From contig NZ_SMUS01000022.1 of the NCBI RefSeq assembly GCF_004353185.1, positions 1-64,000 on the forward strand: DNA of 64,000 bases, read 5' to 3'. The stretch comes from Clostridium cuniculi. GTDB lineage: Bacteria > Bacillota > Clostridia > Clostridiales > Clostridiaceae. Position numbers and translations under genes: made by a program. The notes beneath the pieces are model-generated. The model saw nothing but the letters and a program-made list of their open reading frames with translations. It made no database searches and was not told the DNA's origin. Below, piece by piece: positions 17,530 to 27,359 of the stretch (within the stretch, counting starts at the first letter, position 1; every line of letters begins with the position of its first letter).

Positions 17530-20500
17530 TTAGCTTCTTTCAATTTTAACCTTACTTCCTCCCATTCCTGCTTCCGCTGGAGTAATTAAAAGCTTAACAG
17601 GAACTCTATTTTTAATAGACTCAACATGACTTATTATTCCTACCTTTAATTTATCATTATGAATTCTTTCAAGTGAACTCATAACAACTTCTAAAAGATT
17701 ATCATCTAAAGTACCGAAACCTTCATCTAAGAAGAATAATTCAAGTGGTGCAGTTCCCTTAAGTTGAATTTCTGCTGATAATGCAAGTGCTAATGAAAGT
17801 GATGCTAAGAAGGTTTCCCCTCCTGAAAGTGTAGAAGCATCTCTTTCAGCTCCACCATTTTTATAATCTCTAATTATAAATCTTCCATCTTCATCAACTT
17901 CTAATCCATAATTTCCATTAGTTATTTCTTTTAACTTTTTACTAGCTTCAAGTGAAACATACTTAAGTCTAGTAGCTGCAACAAATTCAACAAACTTTTT
18001 ACCCTTAAATAATTTATCTAAATCATTTAATAGTGCAAGCTTATGGTCTAACTCTTCCTTTTGTTTCAATAAACCTTTTAGCTCTATCATCTTTTCTTCT
18101 ATTACCTTAAGTTCTTCTTGAAGCTTAATTTTTATTTCATTAAACTCCTTAACTCTAACTTCTTTTTCTTTTTTTTCTTCTTGTATAGAAACCCATTGCT
18201 CCTCACTTAATTCTCTATTTCCAATTTTTTTAGAAATACTTTCAATTGCTCCTTTAATCTTTGCTAAACTATCATTATAATTATCAATTTTAACTTTTAA
18301 AACTTCTATTTCACTTTTTTCTAAAACATTATTCTTAACTTCTTCTATACTTAAAAACTTTTCTTCCTTTAAAGCCTCATCAAGCTTTTGTTTTTCTTCA
18401 TCTTTTCTTTTATACAGCTCTCTACCTTTTGAAGCAATACTAATTAGCTTAGAATTACATTCTTCATAATTTTTATCAGCTTCTTCTTTCGCTTTTTCTG
18501 CAAGTATATAATTCTCTTCAACTCTCTTTATTTCACTCTGAATATTTTTTAATATTTCTTCAATATTATCTATATCCTTAACTTTACTTTTTATCTTTAT
18601 TAAACTTTCATCTTTAATTTTTATTTTTTCTTCTAATGTTGTATTAATCTTTGCTAACTCCTGATTAGTATCATTTAAGTCTTTTATTGCATCTTCTCTA
18701 TTTTTACTTAATTCCTCTAATCTATTTCTATAACTTTTAATAGTTTTTTCAACATCTTCTCTTTCATTCTCAATTTTATTTATTTCATCATTCTTAGCTA
18801 TAAAATCTTCAACTTTAGTCTTTTCCTTAAGACAACTCAATTGTCTTTCAATATCTTGTAACTTTTCTTCTTCCTTTTTCTTATCTTCTAATAGTTCTTT
18901 TATTGTATTTTCACCACTATTAATTTTAGTTTCTAATTGTGTATATTTAAGTTTTAAATTATTACATTTCTCTTTTAAAGTCTTATTTATATTTTCATAT
19001 TCTTCTTTTTTAACATTATACTCATTTAGTTTAACTCTTAAATCACTTATCTTTAATTGAAGGTTAGATACCTCTTCTGCATTAAAATCATCACCTAAAT
19101 TTTTAATTACCTCTTCATTCTTCTCTACATTTTCTTTAAAAAGAATTAACTTAGCTTCTATATCCCTTATATTATTAGATAATTCATCAAAAGATTTTTC
19201 TTTTAAAGCCATGCTATTTTCAAGACTATTAATATCTCTAATTTCTATATGTCTAATATTTTCTTTATGATGTTCCATAGAACCACAAACTGGACAAACA
19301 TCTCCTGATTTTAACTCTTCCCTCAGTTTATAAGCTAAATTTTCTCTTTCTATTTCAAGAATATCTACTCTTAGCTTCTTAATTTCATTATCTAAATTAA
19401 TATACTCTTCTTTTTTAGGCTTTAACTCTTTAGTTAATTTTTCAATTACATTTTTATTTTTTAATATCTCTTCTTTTGCTCTTTTAAATATATCTAATTT
19501 ACCCTTAAGATCAGAATATTTTTCTTGCATATCAAATAAATCATTTTGATTTCCTGGGCAATTCTTTACTAAATTTTCCAAAACACTTTCATTTTCTATT
19601 AATAAATTATTCGTCTTATCTAACTCAAGTTTTAAAATATTTTTTTCTTCTACAGATTTTTTTATCCCTTCATTATTAGATTCTAATTTTACTTTATAAT
19701 CTTCAACTTTCTTAAAGAAATTATTATAATCTCTAGTAATAACTACTCCTTGCTGAACATTTTCTTTTAATTCTCTATCAATATTTAAAGTATCCCTATA
19801 TACTTCCTTTTCTTTTAATAGATTATTTCCTTTCTTTAATCTATTTTCGGAATCTATTAGTTTATTTTCATTTTCTTTTTTCTTTTTAAGTAAATCTTCT
19901 ACAACTTTATTAATTTCTTTTATTTCACTTTCTAAAGCTACTAAAGCTTTTTTATCTTCTATTGCCTCTTTTATTTTCTCTTCTTGTATTTTATATTTAG
20001 GCAACTCATTATCTTTATTTATTCTAGCCTTATTCCATACCTCTTCATATTTATCTCTTTTTTCTTTAAGCTCTTCACATTGCCCTTTAATTTCACTTAA
20101 TTCTTTTTCTGTAATTTTAATATTCTTTAATGTTTCTTCATAGGCAATTACAAATGGATTAACCTTACTTGCAGCTTCAGCATTTTTTACTCTCTCTTTA
20201 AATGAATTTATTTCATCTGATTTTTCAATAAGCTCATTTTCTCTTTCTTTATAGTCTTTAACTTCAAGTTGCATTTTCCATAGTTCTGAATTTTCTTTAA
20301 AACTTTTTTCAATTTCCTTAAGCTCTTTATTAGCTTTTTCTAAATTTTCAATACTTATATTTAACTCTTCTTCTTTCTCTTTTTTCTTATCTTCGCTTAT
20401 ATCTTCATAGCCCATAAGCTGTCCTAATAAAACACTATTTTCTGTTTTTTCCTTATTAATTTCTTTAGATAATTTACTTGAAAGTTTATCACCATATTCT

Positions 20501-21021
20501 CCTAAATTAAAAAGTCTTTCTAACATTTCTCTTCTAGGCTTTCCTTCAAGCTTTAAGAACTCTGAAAACTTTCCCTGTGGTAATACAACTGTTCTAGTAA
20601 AATCCTCTAAACTTAATCCAATTACCTCTTTACATTTATCCGTCACAGTTTTAACCTTATCTGCTAAAACCTCTTCTCCATTTGTTATATCAACTATTTT
20701 ACACTTACCAGACACAGGATTTCCTGATTTTTTATCTCTTTTAAACTCTCTATTAACTAGATATCTTTTAGTTTCTGCTCCTGATATTTGAAACTCAAAG
20801 CTAACATTTAATCTGTCACAATTTGTATTTATATAATTAGAACTTTTTCTTGAAACATCACCATATAGTGCTAACGTTATACCATCTAAAATTGTAGATT
20901 TACCACTTCCTGTTGGACCAAAGATTCCAAATAATCCACGGTCAGTTAACTTTTCAAAATCTATAGTTTGTTCTTCTATAAAACTATTTAATCCTTTTAT
21001 CTTAAGCTTAATTGGTCTCAT
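17530..21021 (-). CDS. sbcC: Exonuclease SbcC (Rad50-like ATPase)
   Basis: An ATPase of about 1163 aa. The N-terminal Walker A is GIFGPTGSGKSTILDGI. Very long Lys/Glu-rich coiled coils flank a zinc hook, CPVCGSMEH, near mid-protein. The C-terminal half carries the signature LSGGETFLASLSLALALS and Walker B LFFLDEGFGTLDD. With SbcD it forms the SbcCD nuclease that opens hairpins and processes double-strand ends. I start at the ATG at 21021, 6 bases after GGGGG, giving the canonical MRPIKLKIKGLNSF. This overlaps sbcD by 14 bases. Confidence 0.95.
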   Translation of the reverse strand: MRPIKLKIKGLNSFIEEQTIDFEKLTDRGLFGIFGPTGSGKSTILDGITLALYGDVSRKSSNYINTNCDRLNVSFEFQISGAETKRYLVNREFKRDKKSGNPVSGKCKIVDITNGEEVLADKVKTVTDKCKEVIGLSLEDFTRTVVLPQGKFSEFLKLEGKPRREMLERLFNLGEYGDKLSSKLSKEINKEKTENSVLLGQLMGYEDISEDKKKEKEEELNISIENLEKANKELKEIEKSFKENSELWKMQLEVKDYKERENELIEKSDEINSFKERVKNAEAASKVNPFVIAYEETLKNIKITEKELSEIKGQCEELKEKRDKYEEVWNKARINKDNELPKYKIQEEKIKEAIEDKKALVALESEIKEINKVVEDLLKKKKENENKLIDSENRLKKGNNLLKEKEVYRDTLNIDRELKENVQQGVVITRDYNNFFKKVEDYKVKLESNNEGIKKSVEEKNILKLELDKTNNLLIENESVLENLVKNCPGNQNDLFDMQEKYSDLKGKLDIFKRAKEEILKNKNVIEKLTKELKPKKEEYINLDNEIKKLRVDILEIERENLAYKLREELKSGDVCPVCGSMEHHKENIRHIEIRDINSLENSMALKEKSFDELSNNIRDIEAKLILFKENVEKNEEVIKNLGDDFNAEEVSNLQLKISDLRVKLNEYNVKKEEYENINKTLKEKCNNLKLKYTQLETKINSGENTIKELLEDKKKEEEKLQDIERQLSCLKEKTKVEDFIAKNDEINKIENEREDVEKTIKSYRNRLEELSKNREDAIKDLNDTNQELAKINTTLEEKIKIKDESLIKIKSKVKDIDNIEEILKNIQSEIKRVEENYILAEKAKEEADKNYEECNSKLISIASKGRELYKRKDEEKQKLDEALKEEKFLSIEEVKNNVLEKSEIEVLKVKIDNYNDSLAKIKGAIESISKKIGNRELSEEQWVSIQEEKKEKEVRVKEFNEIKIKLQEELKVIEEKMIELKGLLKQKEELDHKLALLNDLDKLFKGKKFVEFVAATRLKYVSLEASKKLKEITNGNYGLEVDEDGRFIIRDYKNGGAERDASTLSGGETFLASLSLALALSAEIQLKGTAPLELFFLDEGFGTLDDNLLEVVMSSLERIHNDKLKVGIISHVESIKNRVPVKLLITPAEAGMGGSKVKIERS

Positions 21022-22231
21022 TTTCATCCCCCTCTTCATTTATTAATTTTAAAAGTAAACTTACAATTTCATCATCAGCTTCTACATTTCTTTCTTTTTT
21101 ATAAAAATCTCTAAATATTTCTTCAAAAGATTTCTCTTGAATAGCAATATCATTTTCAATATCATCTTGTGAATTTTGAAGCTTTGGTATTATTTCTAAA
21201 ATATCCTTTTTAATTTCCTTCATCTTCTTTATTTCATCTTCTCTTATATATCTATCACATTTAATCTCTAAATAAACCCAGCAATCTCTATCTTTATTTT
21301 CTTCGCATCTTTCTATTGCATCATCAATACTTTCACACTTCCAAATTTCTATAGGTTTATATACCTTAAATTCTACTTCACTTATTTTACATTCCTCTTT
21401 TGGTTCTACATCAATAATAAAACATTTCTTATTAATATTTATTTCCTTTTTATTATAATGAAGGGGAGAACCTGAATATCTTGCCTTCTTATTGGTACCT
21501 GGTACAACCTGTGGTTTATGGACATGTCCTAAAGCTATATACTGTGCTTCTTCTGGTAAACATGACCCATTAACAATATAACTTCCACCAAGTTGAATAC
21601 TTCTTTCTGAGCCACCTTCTTCACTTCCCATAGCAAATAAATGTGATACTGCTAAATTAATAGTATCTTCTCTATAGTTTTTCTTTAAAGAATCAAATAA
21701 AGATTTTATTCTTTCTCCATAAGTTTTTAATCTATCTTCATCACTATCCATCTCTCCATAAAGAACTTCATTTAATCTCTTTTCACTTGGATATGGTACT
21801 GTTAATATTACTGCTTTTTCATTATTAATTTCTATTTCAACAAATCCTTCTCCTGAGTTAATAACTTTATGCTGTCCATATTCACCACATTGTACAATAG
21901 TTTTAGGGGTCCCAACCATTATTATTCCATGCTCCATAGCAAGTGGCCCTGCTGCAACTAATCTTTCTGGATTATCATGATTTCCTGCAATAACTAAGGT
22001 TAATCTTTCTCCATTTTTAGAAAGTTTTTTTAATGTATTATAAAACATTTTTTCAGCTCTTGCCGGTGGATTACTACTATCATAAACATCTCCTGCAATT
22101 ATAACTAAATCAACTTTATTTTCTTCAACTATATCTATAAAATCTTTTAAGAATAATTCTTGCTCATCCATTCTACTTTGGCCTTCTAAGTTCTTTCCTA
22201 AATGCCAATCTCCAGTATGTAATATTCTCAA
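21008..22231 (-). CDS. sbcD: Exonuclease SbcD (Mre11-like nuclease)
   Basis: A 407-aa calcineurin-like phosphoesterase. Motifs are LHTGDWHLGKNL (motif I), IIAGDVYDSSNPP (II), VIAGNHDNPERL (III) and YIALGHVHKPQ near 240, the Mn2+-binding set of Mre11/SbcD. It is the nuclease subunit of SbcCD. The start is TTG at 22231, 8 bases after GGAGG. Translationally coupled to sbcC. Confidence 0.95.
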   Translation of the reverse strand: MRILHTGDWHLGKNLEGQSRMDEQELFLKDFIDIVEENKVDLVIIAGDVYDSSNPPARAEKMFYNTLKKLSKNGERLTLVIAGNHDNPERLVAAGPLAMEHGIIMVGTPKTIVQCGEYGQHKVINSGEGFVEIEINNEKAVILTVPYPSEKRLNEVLYGEMDSDEDRLKTYGERIKSLFDSLKKNYREDTINLAVSHLFAMGSEEGGSERSIQLGGSYIVNGSCLPEEAQYIALGHVHKPQVVPGTNKKARYSGSPLHYNKKEININKKCFIIDVEPKEECKISEVEFKVYKPIEIWKCESIDDAIERCEENKDRDCWVYLEIKCDRYIREDEIKKMKEIKKDILEIIPKLQNSQDDIENDIAIQEKSFEEIFRDFYKKERNVEADDEIVSLLLKLINEEGDENETN

Positions 22232-22310
22232 ATATATTACCTCCTTTTTTATTCCACTTTATAAATTTTATCTATTTTTAATTATACAATTAAGTAGTAT
22301 ATGTAATCAA

Positions 22311-22393
22311 ACTTAAGTGATGCTCTAAATCTTAGATTTAGTTATCAGAGCTTACTCCTACAAATGAATGTGAGTAGTGAGTTTCCTTTAAGT
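22311..22393. repeat. Cruciform-like palindromic element
   Basis: An outer pair ACTTAA/TTAAGT encloses two hairpins: GCTCTAAATCT-TAGATTTAG..AGAGC and CTTACTC...GAGTAGTGAG. The result is a small three-way-junction shape in 83 bases. No ORF is present. It could be a repeat element or a structured RNA. It lies between sbcD and the 63-aa ORF. Confidence 0.4.
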
Positions 22394-22428
22394 AAAAAAA
22401 GATGATACATTTCTGCATCATCTTTTTC
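22393..22428 (-). terminator. Terminator of the 63-aa ORF
   Basis: AAAAAGATGATGCAG...ATCATCTTTTTTT on the minus strand, directly after the stop codon. GATGAT pairs with ATCATC and is extended by A/T pairs. Confidence 0.75.
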
Positions 22429-22435
22429 CTATTAT

Positions 22436-22627
22436 CTATTTAACTTCTTTACACCAGCTTGAAGAAATTCTTGAATTATTTATATATCCTAAATAGCTAT
22501 GTCCAACTTGTACTTCTAAACCATCATATTGGTCTATTTGATTATCATTTAACTTTTCTACTCTCTCATCACTTGCTAGATAAACATCCTTACTAAAAAT
22601 ATACTTATTCCCTTTACAAAATATCAT
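22436..22627 (-). CDS. Small hypothetical protein (63 aa)
   Basis: A 63-aa acidic, soluble-looking product, MIFCKGNKYIFSKDVYLA..., with a central DQYDGLEVQVGHSYLGYI segment that could form a small beta-barrel. I do not recognise the family. The ATG at 22627 sits 7 bases after GAGGTG, and a dedicated terminator follows, so it is very likely a real monocistronic gene. No neighbour gives a functional hint. Confidence 0.65.
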   Translation of the reverse strand: MIFCKGNKYIFSKDVYLASDERVEKLNDNQIDQYDGLEVQVGHSYLGYINNSRISSSWCKEVK

Positions 22628-22820
22628 AGTTATCACCTCATGAATGTTATTTTCATGTCATATTATACACCCTTTTACTAATATAACCATTTTAGTTGTA
22701 ATTTTCAATTTTTTGAATAATTTTATTCATAAATTTTCCTATTATTCAATTTACAGAAAATAAAAAATAATTGAAATTAAACAAATTTAACTTCAATTAT
22801 TTTAACTAATTATGTTTCCT

Positions 22821-23324
22821 CTATTTTAATAAAAATTCTCTTATTACTTTTATTTTTAATATTATATATGCAATTATACTTCCTATAATAGAGCTTAATG
22901 AAAATGGAACAATATAAACAAATAATGCAACTTCTCTTCCTAATAAAACTGCTGCTACTGGATAAGCAAGTAAAGCACCTATTATCCCTGTTCCAACAAC
23001 TTCACCAACTACTGCTAATTCTATTTTTTTAAATCTCTTATATACAATTCCCGCTAAAAATACTCCAACCATACTACCTGGAAAGGCTAATAAGCTTCCA
23101 GTACCTAAAATATTTCTAAGTAACGATGATACAAAAGCACAAGAAACCCCATAAACAGGACCTAAAGTTATTCCAGCAATAACATTAACAAAATGCTGTA
23201 CTGGCGATGCCTTTGCTCCTAATACTGGTATTGAAAATGTTCCTAGAACTGTTGCTATAGCAATTAATATTCCACTTAACACTACTTTTTGTGTAGTTTT
23301 ATCTTTATTTTTAGCTATCTCCAT
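22821..23324 (-). CDS. thiW: ThiW, thiazole-precursor ECF transporter S component
   Basis: A 167-aa integral membrane protein with about five helices and the family stretch IPVLGAKASPVQHFVNVIAG, then LRNILGTGSLLAFPGSM. ThiW is the substrate-binding subunit proposed to import the thiazole precursor of thiamine, using a shared ECF ATPase module encoded elsewhere. Last gene of the riboswitch-controlled operon, 42 bases after thiE, with a GGAGG site. This fits ThiM, the thiazole kinase in the same operon. Confidence 0.9.
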   Translation of the reverse strand: MEIAKNKDKTTQKVVLSGILIAIATVLGTFSIPVLGAKASPVQHFVNVIAGITLGPVYGVSCAFVSSLLRNILGTGSLLAFPGSMVGVFLAGIVYKRFKKIELAVVGEVVGTGIIGALLAYPVAAVLLGREVALFVYIVPFSLSSIIGSIIAYIILKIKVIREFLLK

Positions 23325-23366
23325 ATTTCCTCCTTTAATATCATTAATTAAAATAAGATTATTATT

Positions 23367-23978
23367 TTATATTTTCTCAATCCATTTTTCACATTCTAAT
23401 TTTATGTTCTCAGCTCCAAGTATTGCAGATACAACTGCATACCCATCTACATTACACTCTTTTAATTTATCAATATTACTTAGTGATAATCCTCCAATAG
23501 CTACTACTGGTAATTTAATCACTTCTTTTATTTCTTTTAATTTTTCTATAGATACAGATTTTGCATCAAGCTTAGTTCTTGTTGTAAACATAGCTCCAAC
23601 ACCAAGATAATCAGCCCCATTTTCTTTAGCTGTTAAAGCCTCTTCTACTGTTCTTGCTGATACTCCCACTATCTTATCTTCTCCTATAAGCTCTCTAACT
23701 TTATTGGCTGGTATATCACTTTGTCCAACATGAACACCATCAGCATCACAAAGCATTGCAATATCTACCCTATCATTAATAATAAACTTCACATTATATT
23801 TTTTAGTTAATTCTCTAAGCTTAATTGCCTTTTCTAAAAACTCTTTTCCACTGGCATTTTTTTCTCTTAGTTGAAGCATAGTTACTCCACATTTTAATGC
23901 TTCTTCAATACTATTGTAAAAATCTCTATCTCTTAAAATATCTGAATCTGTTACTAAATAAAGTTTTAATTCTTTCAT
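23367..23978 (-). CDS. thiE: Thiamine-phosphate synthase
   Basis: A 203-aa TIM-barrel enzyme joining HMP-pyrophosphate and thiazole-phosphate to thiamine monophosphate. Seen motifs are MLQLREKNASGKEF, FIINDRVDIAMLCDADGVHVGQSD, GADYLGVGAMFTT and VVAIGGLSLSNI, all typical. Length is normal and GAGGG precedes the ATG. Fifth gene of the operon, combining the products of ThiD and ThiM. Confidence 0.96.
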   Translation of the reverse strand: MKELKLYLVTDSDILRDRDFYNSIEEALKCGVTMLQLREKNASGKEFLEKAIKLRELTKKYNVKFIINDRVDIAMLCDADGVHVGQSDIPANKVRELIGEDKIVGVSARTVEEALTAKENGADYLGVGAMFTTRTKLDAKSVSIEKLKEIKEVIKLPVVAIGGLSLSNIDKLKECNVDGYAVVSAILGAENIKLECEKWIEKI

Positions 23979-24004
23979 TTTTATTCCCTCTTAACTTCAA
24001 TATT

Positions 24005-24610
24005 TTATGCTGCAGTATTTTTTATACTAACTTCTTTTTTAAATCGCTTTAAAGGAATTATTGATATAAGAACTGTACACAAAATTCCTTCAACACCTGC
24101 ACTTGTAAAATTATATAAGAATGAATAAAGATAAGGATTCATTCCCTCTGGTGCAAATTGTGCAAAAAATACTACCCCTGATACAAAATAGGAAAATACA
24201 CTTAAAGTAACTGCAAATAATGATCCTAAAATTATTTTATATTTTTTATCACTTCCAAAAATACATGTAAATCCTAATGCCATTGGTCCAAATAAACAAT
24301 CTAAGAAAAATTGTATTGGATGTATTACATAGGCTCCATTTAATAAAGATAAAAGTCCCCATATTAATCCACCTGTAACCCCAGCAGTTCTACCATATAA
24401 TAATGAAAGAACCATTATTGGTAACATAGAAAATAATGTTATTCCTCCACCTTGAGGATATTTTACAAATTGGATTAACCCAAGCATAAATGATAATCCA
24501 CTCATCATTGCAATTATTATCATTTTTTTAGTTGTTATAGGATTTCTCTTCAAGTCTCTAAAATATAATGCAAATATTATTACTGATATTATCCCAATAA
24601 AAATTACCAT
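24005..24610 (-). CDS. thiT: ThiT, thiamine ECF transporter S component
   Basis: A membrane protein of about 201 aa with six hydrophobic segments and the ThiT landmarks YPQGGGITLFSMLPIMVLSL and GLLSLLNGAYVIHPIQFFLD. It binds thiamine for import with an ECF module encoded elsewhere. The open frame extends upstream to 24673, overlapping tenA. The ATG at 24610 follows GGTGG with an 11-base spacing and gives normal family length, so I prefer it, though the start is uncertain. Operon position between tenA and thiE and the TPP riboswitch support a thiamine role. Confidence 0.88.
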   Translation of the reverse strand: MVIFIGIISVIIFALYFRDLKRNPITTKKMIIIAMMSGLSFMLGLIQFVKYPQGGGITLFSMLPIMVLSLLYGRTAGVTGGLIWGLLSLLNGAYVIHPIQFFLDCLFGPMALGFTCIFGSDKKYKIILGSLFAVTLSVFSYFVSGVVFFAQFAPEGMNPYLYSFLYNFTSAGVEGILCTVLISIIPLKRFKKEVSIKNTAA

Positions 24611-24638
24611 ATTAATCATTCCCACCATAACACTAAAT

Positions 24639-25292
24639 TTATTTATTTGCCATATTCCAAAATTCCATCTCATAAAGACTAGATTTTATAAAAATATCTT
24701 TTAGCCTTTCCTTTTCATCTTCTGATATGTTTTCACATATTTCATCAATATAATCAATCCATTCTTCAGTACATTGTCTAAACTCTTCTGAAGCATATCC
24801 CTTTATCCATGGAGAATAAAAATTTTCTTCTAATCTATTCTTATATGTTTCATATAGATGTTTTCCGATGTAGTAATAGCTCCAAGTACAAGGCATTATT
24901 GTCATTGCAATATCTTTCGAATCACCTTTTAATGCAATTCCAAGCATATAATTTGTATAACTTGCAGTTGTTAACTCAACCTTATACTTTTCTACCTCCT
25001 CTGTACTTAACCCAAACCCTTTTAAATAATTAACATGAACTGCAGTTTCATCATCTAAAACCCCTTTTATTGATTCATGATAAAACTTCATTTCTTTCAT
25101 ATTTCTAGCTTTAACTAATCCCATTGCAAAAACTTTAGCATAATCTTTTAAATATAAATAATCTTGAATTAAGTAATTTTTAAACTTCTCTTTATCTAAA
25201 GTTCCTTCACCTATTCCTTTTACAAAAGGATGTTTTAAATATTCATCCCAAATCTCTTTAACTTCATCAAATAACTCTTCTGAAAACTTCAT
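24639..25292 (-). CDS. tenA: TenA, thiaminase II / aminopyrimidine aminohydrolase
   Basis: A protein of about 217 aa with the TenA pattern: HPFVKGIGEGTLDKEKFKNY, QDYLYLKDYAKVFA, then MPCTWSYYYIGKHL containing the catalytic-type cysteine, and WIDYIDEICEN at the end. TenA salvages HMP pyrimidine from degraded thiamine. I start at the ATG at 25292 (MKFSEELFDE) behind GGAAGG. The thiM stop codon sits four bases upstream, so the genes are nearly fused in translation. Confidence 0.93.
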   Translation of the reverse strand: MKFSEELFDEVKEIWDEYLKHPFVKGIGEGTLDKEKFKNYLIQDYLYLKDYAKVFAMGLVKARNMKEMKFYHESIKGVLDDETAVHVNYLKGFGLSTEEVEKYKVELTTASYTNYMLGIALKGDSKDIAMTIMPCTWSYYYIGKHLYETYKNRLEENFYSPWIKGYASEEFRQCTEEWIDYIDEICENISEDEKERLKDIFIKSSLYEMEFWNMANK

Positions 25293-25293
25293 A

Positions 25294-26103
25294 CTATTCA
25301 ATCCTTCCATACTCTTTTAGTTTATCAATGTTCATTTCATAAACATTATTCATAAGTTCCTCTTTAAAAGTTCCTATTGATATATTATCTTTATCTGCTA
25401 ACTCTCCACTTACTGCCATAGTAAGAACACCCATAGCAACTGCTTCTACCTTTTTAAAATTATCTCTTTCTCTACCTTCCAGATTGTTATATGCCCCTAA
25501 ATAACTACCTATCAAACTTCCAGTCATACAACCAGTACCTGTTACACTTTTTAATTTTGAAGTTCCATTAAATATCTTTATAACTGTGTTACCATTACTA
25601 ATGAAATCAATCTTTCCAGTAGCTACTACTATACATCCAATCTTTTTAGCTATCTTTTTAATAACTTCTGATATATCTTCTCCATCATCAAATGAGTCAA
25701 CGCCTTGTCCTCTTACATCTAAACCACCTATAAACTTTATTTCAGCCACATTACCTTTAACAACATCAAATTTGATTTCATTTAAAAGTTTATTTGTAAA
25801 GTCAGTTCTTGTTTTCGTAGCAAAAACTCCTACTGGATCTAAAATAACGGGCTTATTAAATTTATTAGCTGCTTTCCCTGCTTTAACAAATAAATCTAAT
25901 CTACTTGAATTCATAGTTCCTATATTAATAACTACAGAACTTGCAATACTTACAACTTCTTCAACCTCTTCATTTGAATAGCTCATTAATGGACTTGCTC
26001 CCAATGCAAGAGTAATATTAGCACAATCATTTATAGTAACTTCATTTGTATAATGAAGGACTAATGGATTTATTTCTTTTACTTTATTAATTAATTCAAA
26101 CAT
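25294..26103 (-). CDS. thiM: Hydroxyethylthiazole kinase
   Basis: A 269-aa ribokinase-fold kinase. It has LVLHYTNEVTINDCANITLALGAS with a normal Met-Ser active-site strand, NIGTM, VILDPVGV and the anion-hole motif SVTGTGCMTGS near residue 195. It phosphorylates the thiazole alcohol for thiamine salvage. AAAGGAAG precedes the ATG. It follows thiD by 16 bases. Confidence 0.95.
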   Translation of the reverse strand: MFELINKVKEINPLVLHYTNEVTINDCANITLALGASPLMSYSNEEVEEVVSIASSVVINIGTMNSSRLDLFVKAGKAANKFNKPVILDPVGVFATKTRTDFTNKLLNEIKFDVVKGNVAEIKFIGGLDVRGQGVDSFDDGEDISEVIKKIAKKIGCIVVATGKIDFISNGNTVIKIFNGTSKLKSVTGTGCMTGSLIGSYLGAYNNLEGRERDNFKKVEAVAMGVLTMAVSGELADKDNISIGTFKEELMNNVYEMNIDKLKEYGRIE

Positions 26104-26119
26104 CTTATATCTTCCTTTC

Positions 26120-26923
26120 TTATTTTAAATTTTGAAACTTATAAAAATGATTTACTGGACCTACACCTTTTCCAATATCAAAACTTTCTCTTATAGCTTC
26201 AGTTATATATTCCTTACTTAACTTCACTGCTTCAACTATGTTATATCCTAAAGCTAAATGTGAAGTTATTGCAGATGATAAAGTACATCCTGTTCCATGA
26301 GTATTTTTTCTATCTAATCTTTCTTGTTTATAAATCGCAAAAGTATCCTTACCTATTAATACATCAACAGCATCTCCTTGAAGATGTCCACCTTTCATCA
26401 ATACATATTTAGGACCTAATTCTAATATTTTTTGCCCAACTTCCCTCATATCATCAACAGTATTTATTTTCATTCCTACTATTTCCTCAGCCTCAAGGGT
26501 ATTTGGTGTTATTATATATGCCATAGGTATAAGTTCTTCAATTAAAGTTTTCTTTGCTTCTGGTTTTAGTAATGAATATCCACTTTTAGATATCATAACT
26601 GGATCTACTACTAGATACTTAGGATTATATTGTTTTAAAGTATTAACTATTGTATTAATAATCTCCGGACTAGATACCATTCCTATTTTTACTGCTGCAG
26701 GCTCTATATCCTCAAATACAACTTCTATTTGCTTTTCAATTATTTCTTTACTTAAATCTTCTACAAGAAATACTCCTTGTGTGTTTTGAGCTGTTACTGC
26801 AGTTATTACACTCATTCCATAAGTTCCAATTGCACTAAATGTTTTTAAATCAGCTTGTACACCTGCCCCTCCTGATGAATCTGAACCTGCTATTGTTAAT
26901 GTTGGCATTTTATAATTTCTCAT
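26120..26923 (-). CDS. thiD: Hydroxymethylpyrimidine/phosphomethylpyrimidine kinase
   Basis: A 267-aa ribokinase-fold kinase with [21 protein letters not shown] at the start, [12 protein letters not shown] in the middle and [13 protein letters not shown] near the C-terminus. It phosphorylates HMP and HMP-phosphate to HMP pyrophosphate. First gene of the thi operon, with AAAGGAG upstream, directly after the TPP riboswitch terminator. The operon has no thiC, thiG or thiS, so it is built for salvage and uptake rather than de novo synthesis. Confidence 0.95.
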   Translation of the reverse strand: MRNYKMPTLTIAGSDSSGGAGVQADLKTFSAIGTYGMSVITAVTAQNTQGVFLVEDLSKEIIEKQIEVVFEDIEPAAVKIGMVSSPEIINTIVNTLKQYNPKYLVVDPVMISKSGYSLLKPEAKKTLIEELIPMAYIITPNTLEAEEIVGMKINTVDDMREVGQKILELGPKYVLMKGGHLQGDAVDVLIGKDTFAIYKQERLDRKNTHGTGCTLSSAITSHLALGYNIVEAVKLSKEYITEAIRESFDIGKGVGPVNHFYKFQNLK

Positions 26924-26962
26924 TTCTCTTCTCCTTTGAACTCTTAAATTTAAATATGTAAA

Positions 26963-26999
26963 TAAAAAAGCAGCTATACTCCACTGGAATATAACTGCA
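26963..26999 (-). terminator. TPP riboswitch expression-platform terminator
   Basis: On the minus strand GCAGTTATATTCCA pairs with TGGAGTATAGCTGC and is followed by TTTTTT. It sits between the aptamer and thiD, as expected for transcriptional control by thiamine pyrophosphate. Confidence 0.85.
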
Positions 27000-27110
27000 T
27001 AATCACAAATAATATATAAATCTTTTCTACACTCTATTAATATAAAACATTGGTTTTATAACAAAATTTTACACTCAAATTTGTAGATTTATTTTAGATA
27101 TACATTAATA

Positions 27111-27190
27111 AGCTTTCCTACGCTGGTATTATCCAGATCAGGTACAAGGGTTAATAATAATTTATTTCTCAGCCTTATGGCACCCCTAGC
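27111..27190 (-). promoter_or_regulatory. TPP riboswitch (THI element)
   Basis: The minus strand reads GCTAGGGGTGCCATAAGGC, then CTGAGA, ACCCTTGTACCTGATCTGG and ATACCAGCGTAGGAAAGC. These are the diagnostic conserved blocks of the thiamine pyrophosphate aptamer, in the right order. It controls the six thi genes downstream through the terminator at 26963-26999. Confidence 0.97.
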
Positions 27191-27359
27191 ATTTTTATTT
27201 AATTATTATATTTTAATTATATTACTTCTTAATTTGTTGTCAATATTTTCTAATATTTCTCTTTTTATTTTTTTTAATTATGTTTGCACTTTATTAAGTT
27301 ATTTATTATTATATATATTAATATCTACATATACTAATAAAAAATAAGGAGGTTTTTTA

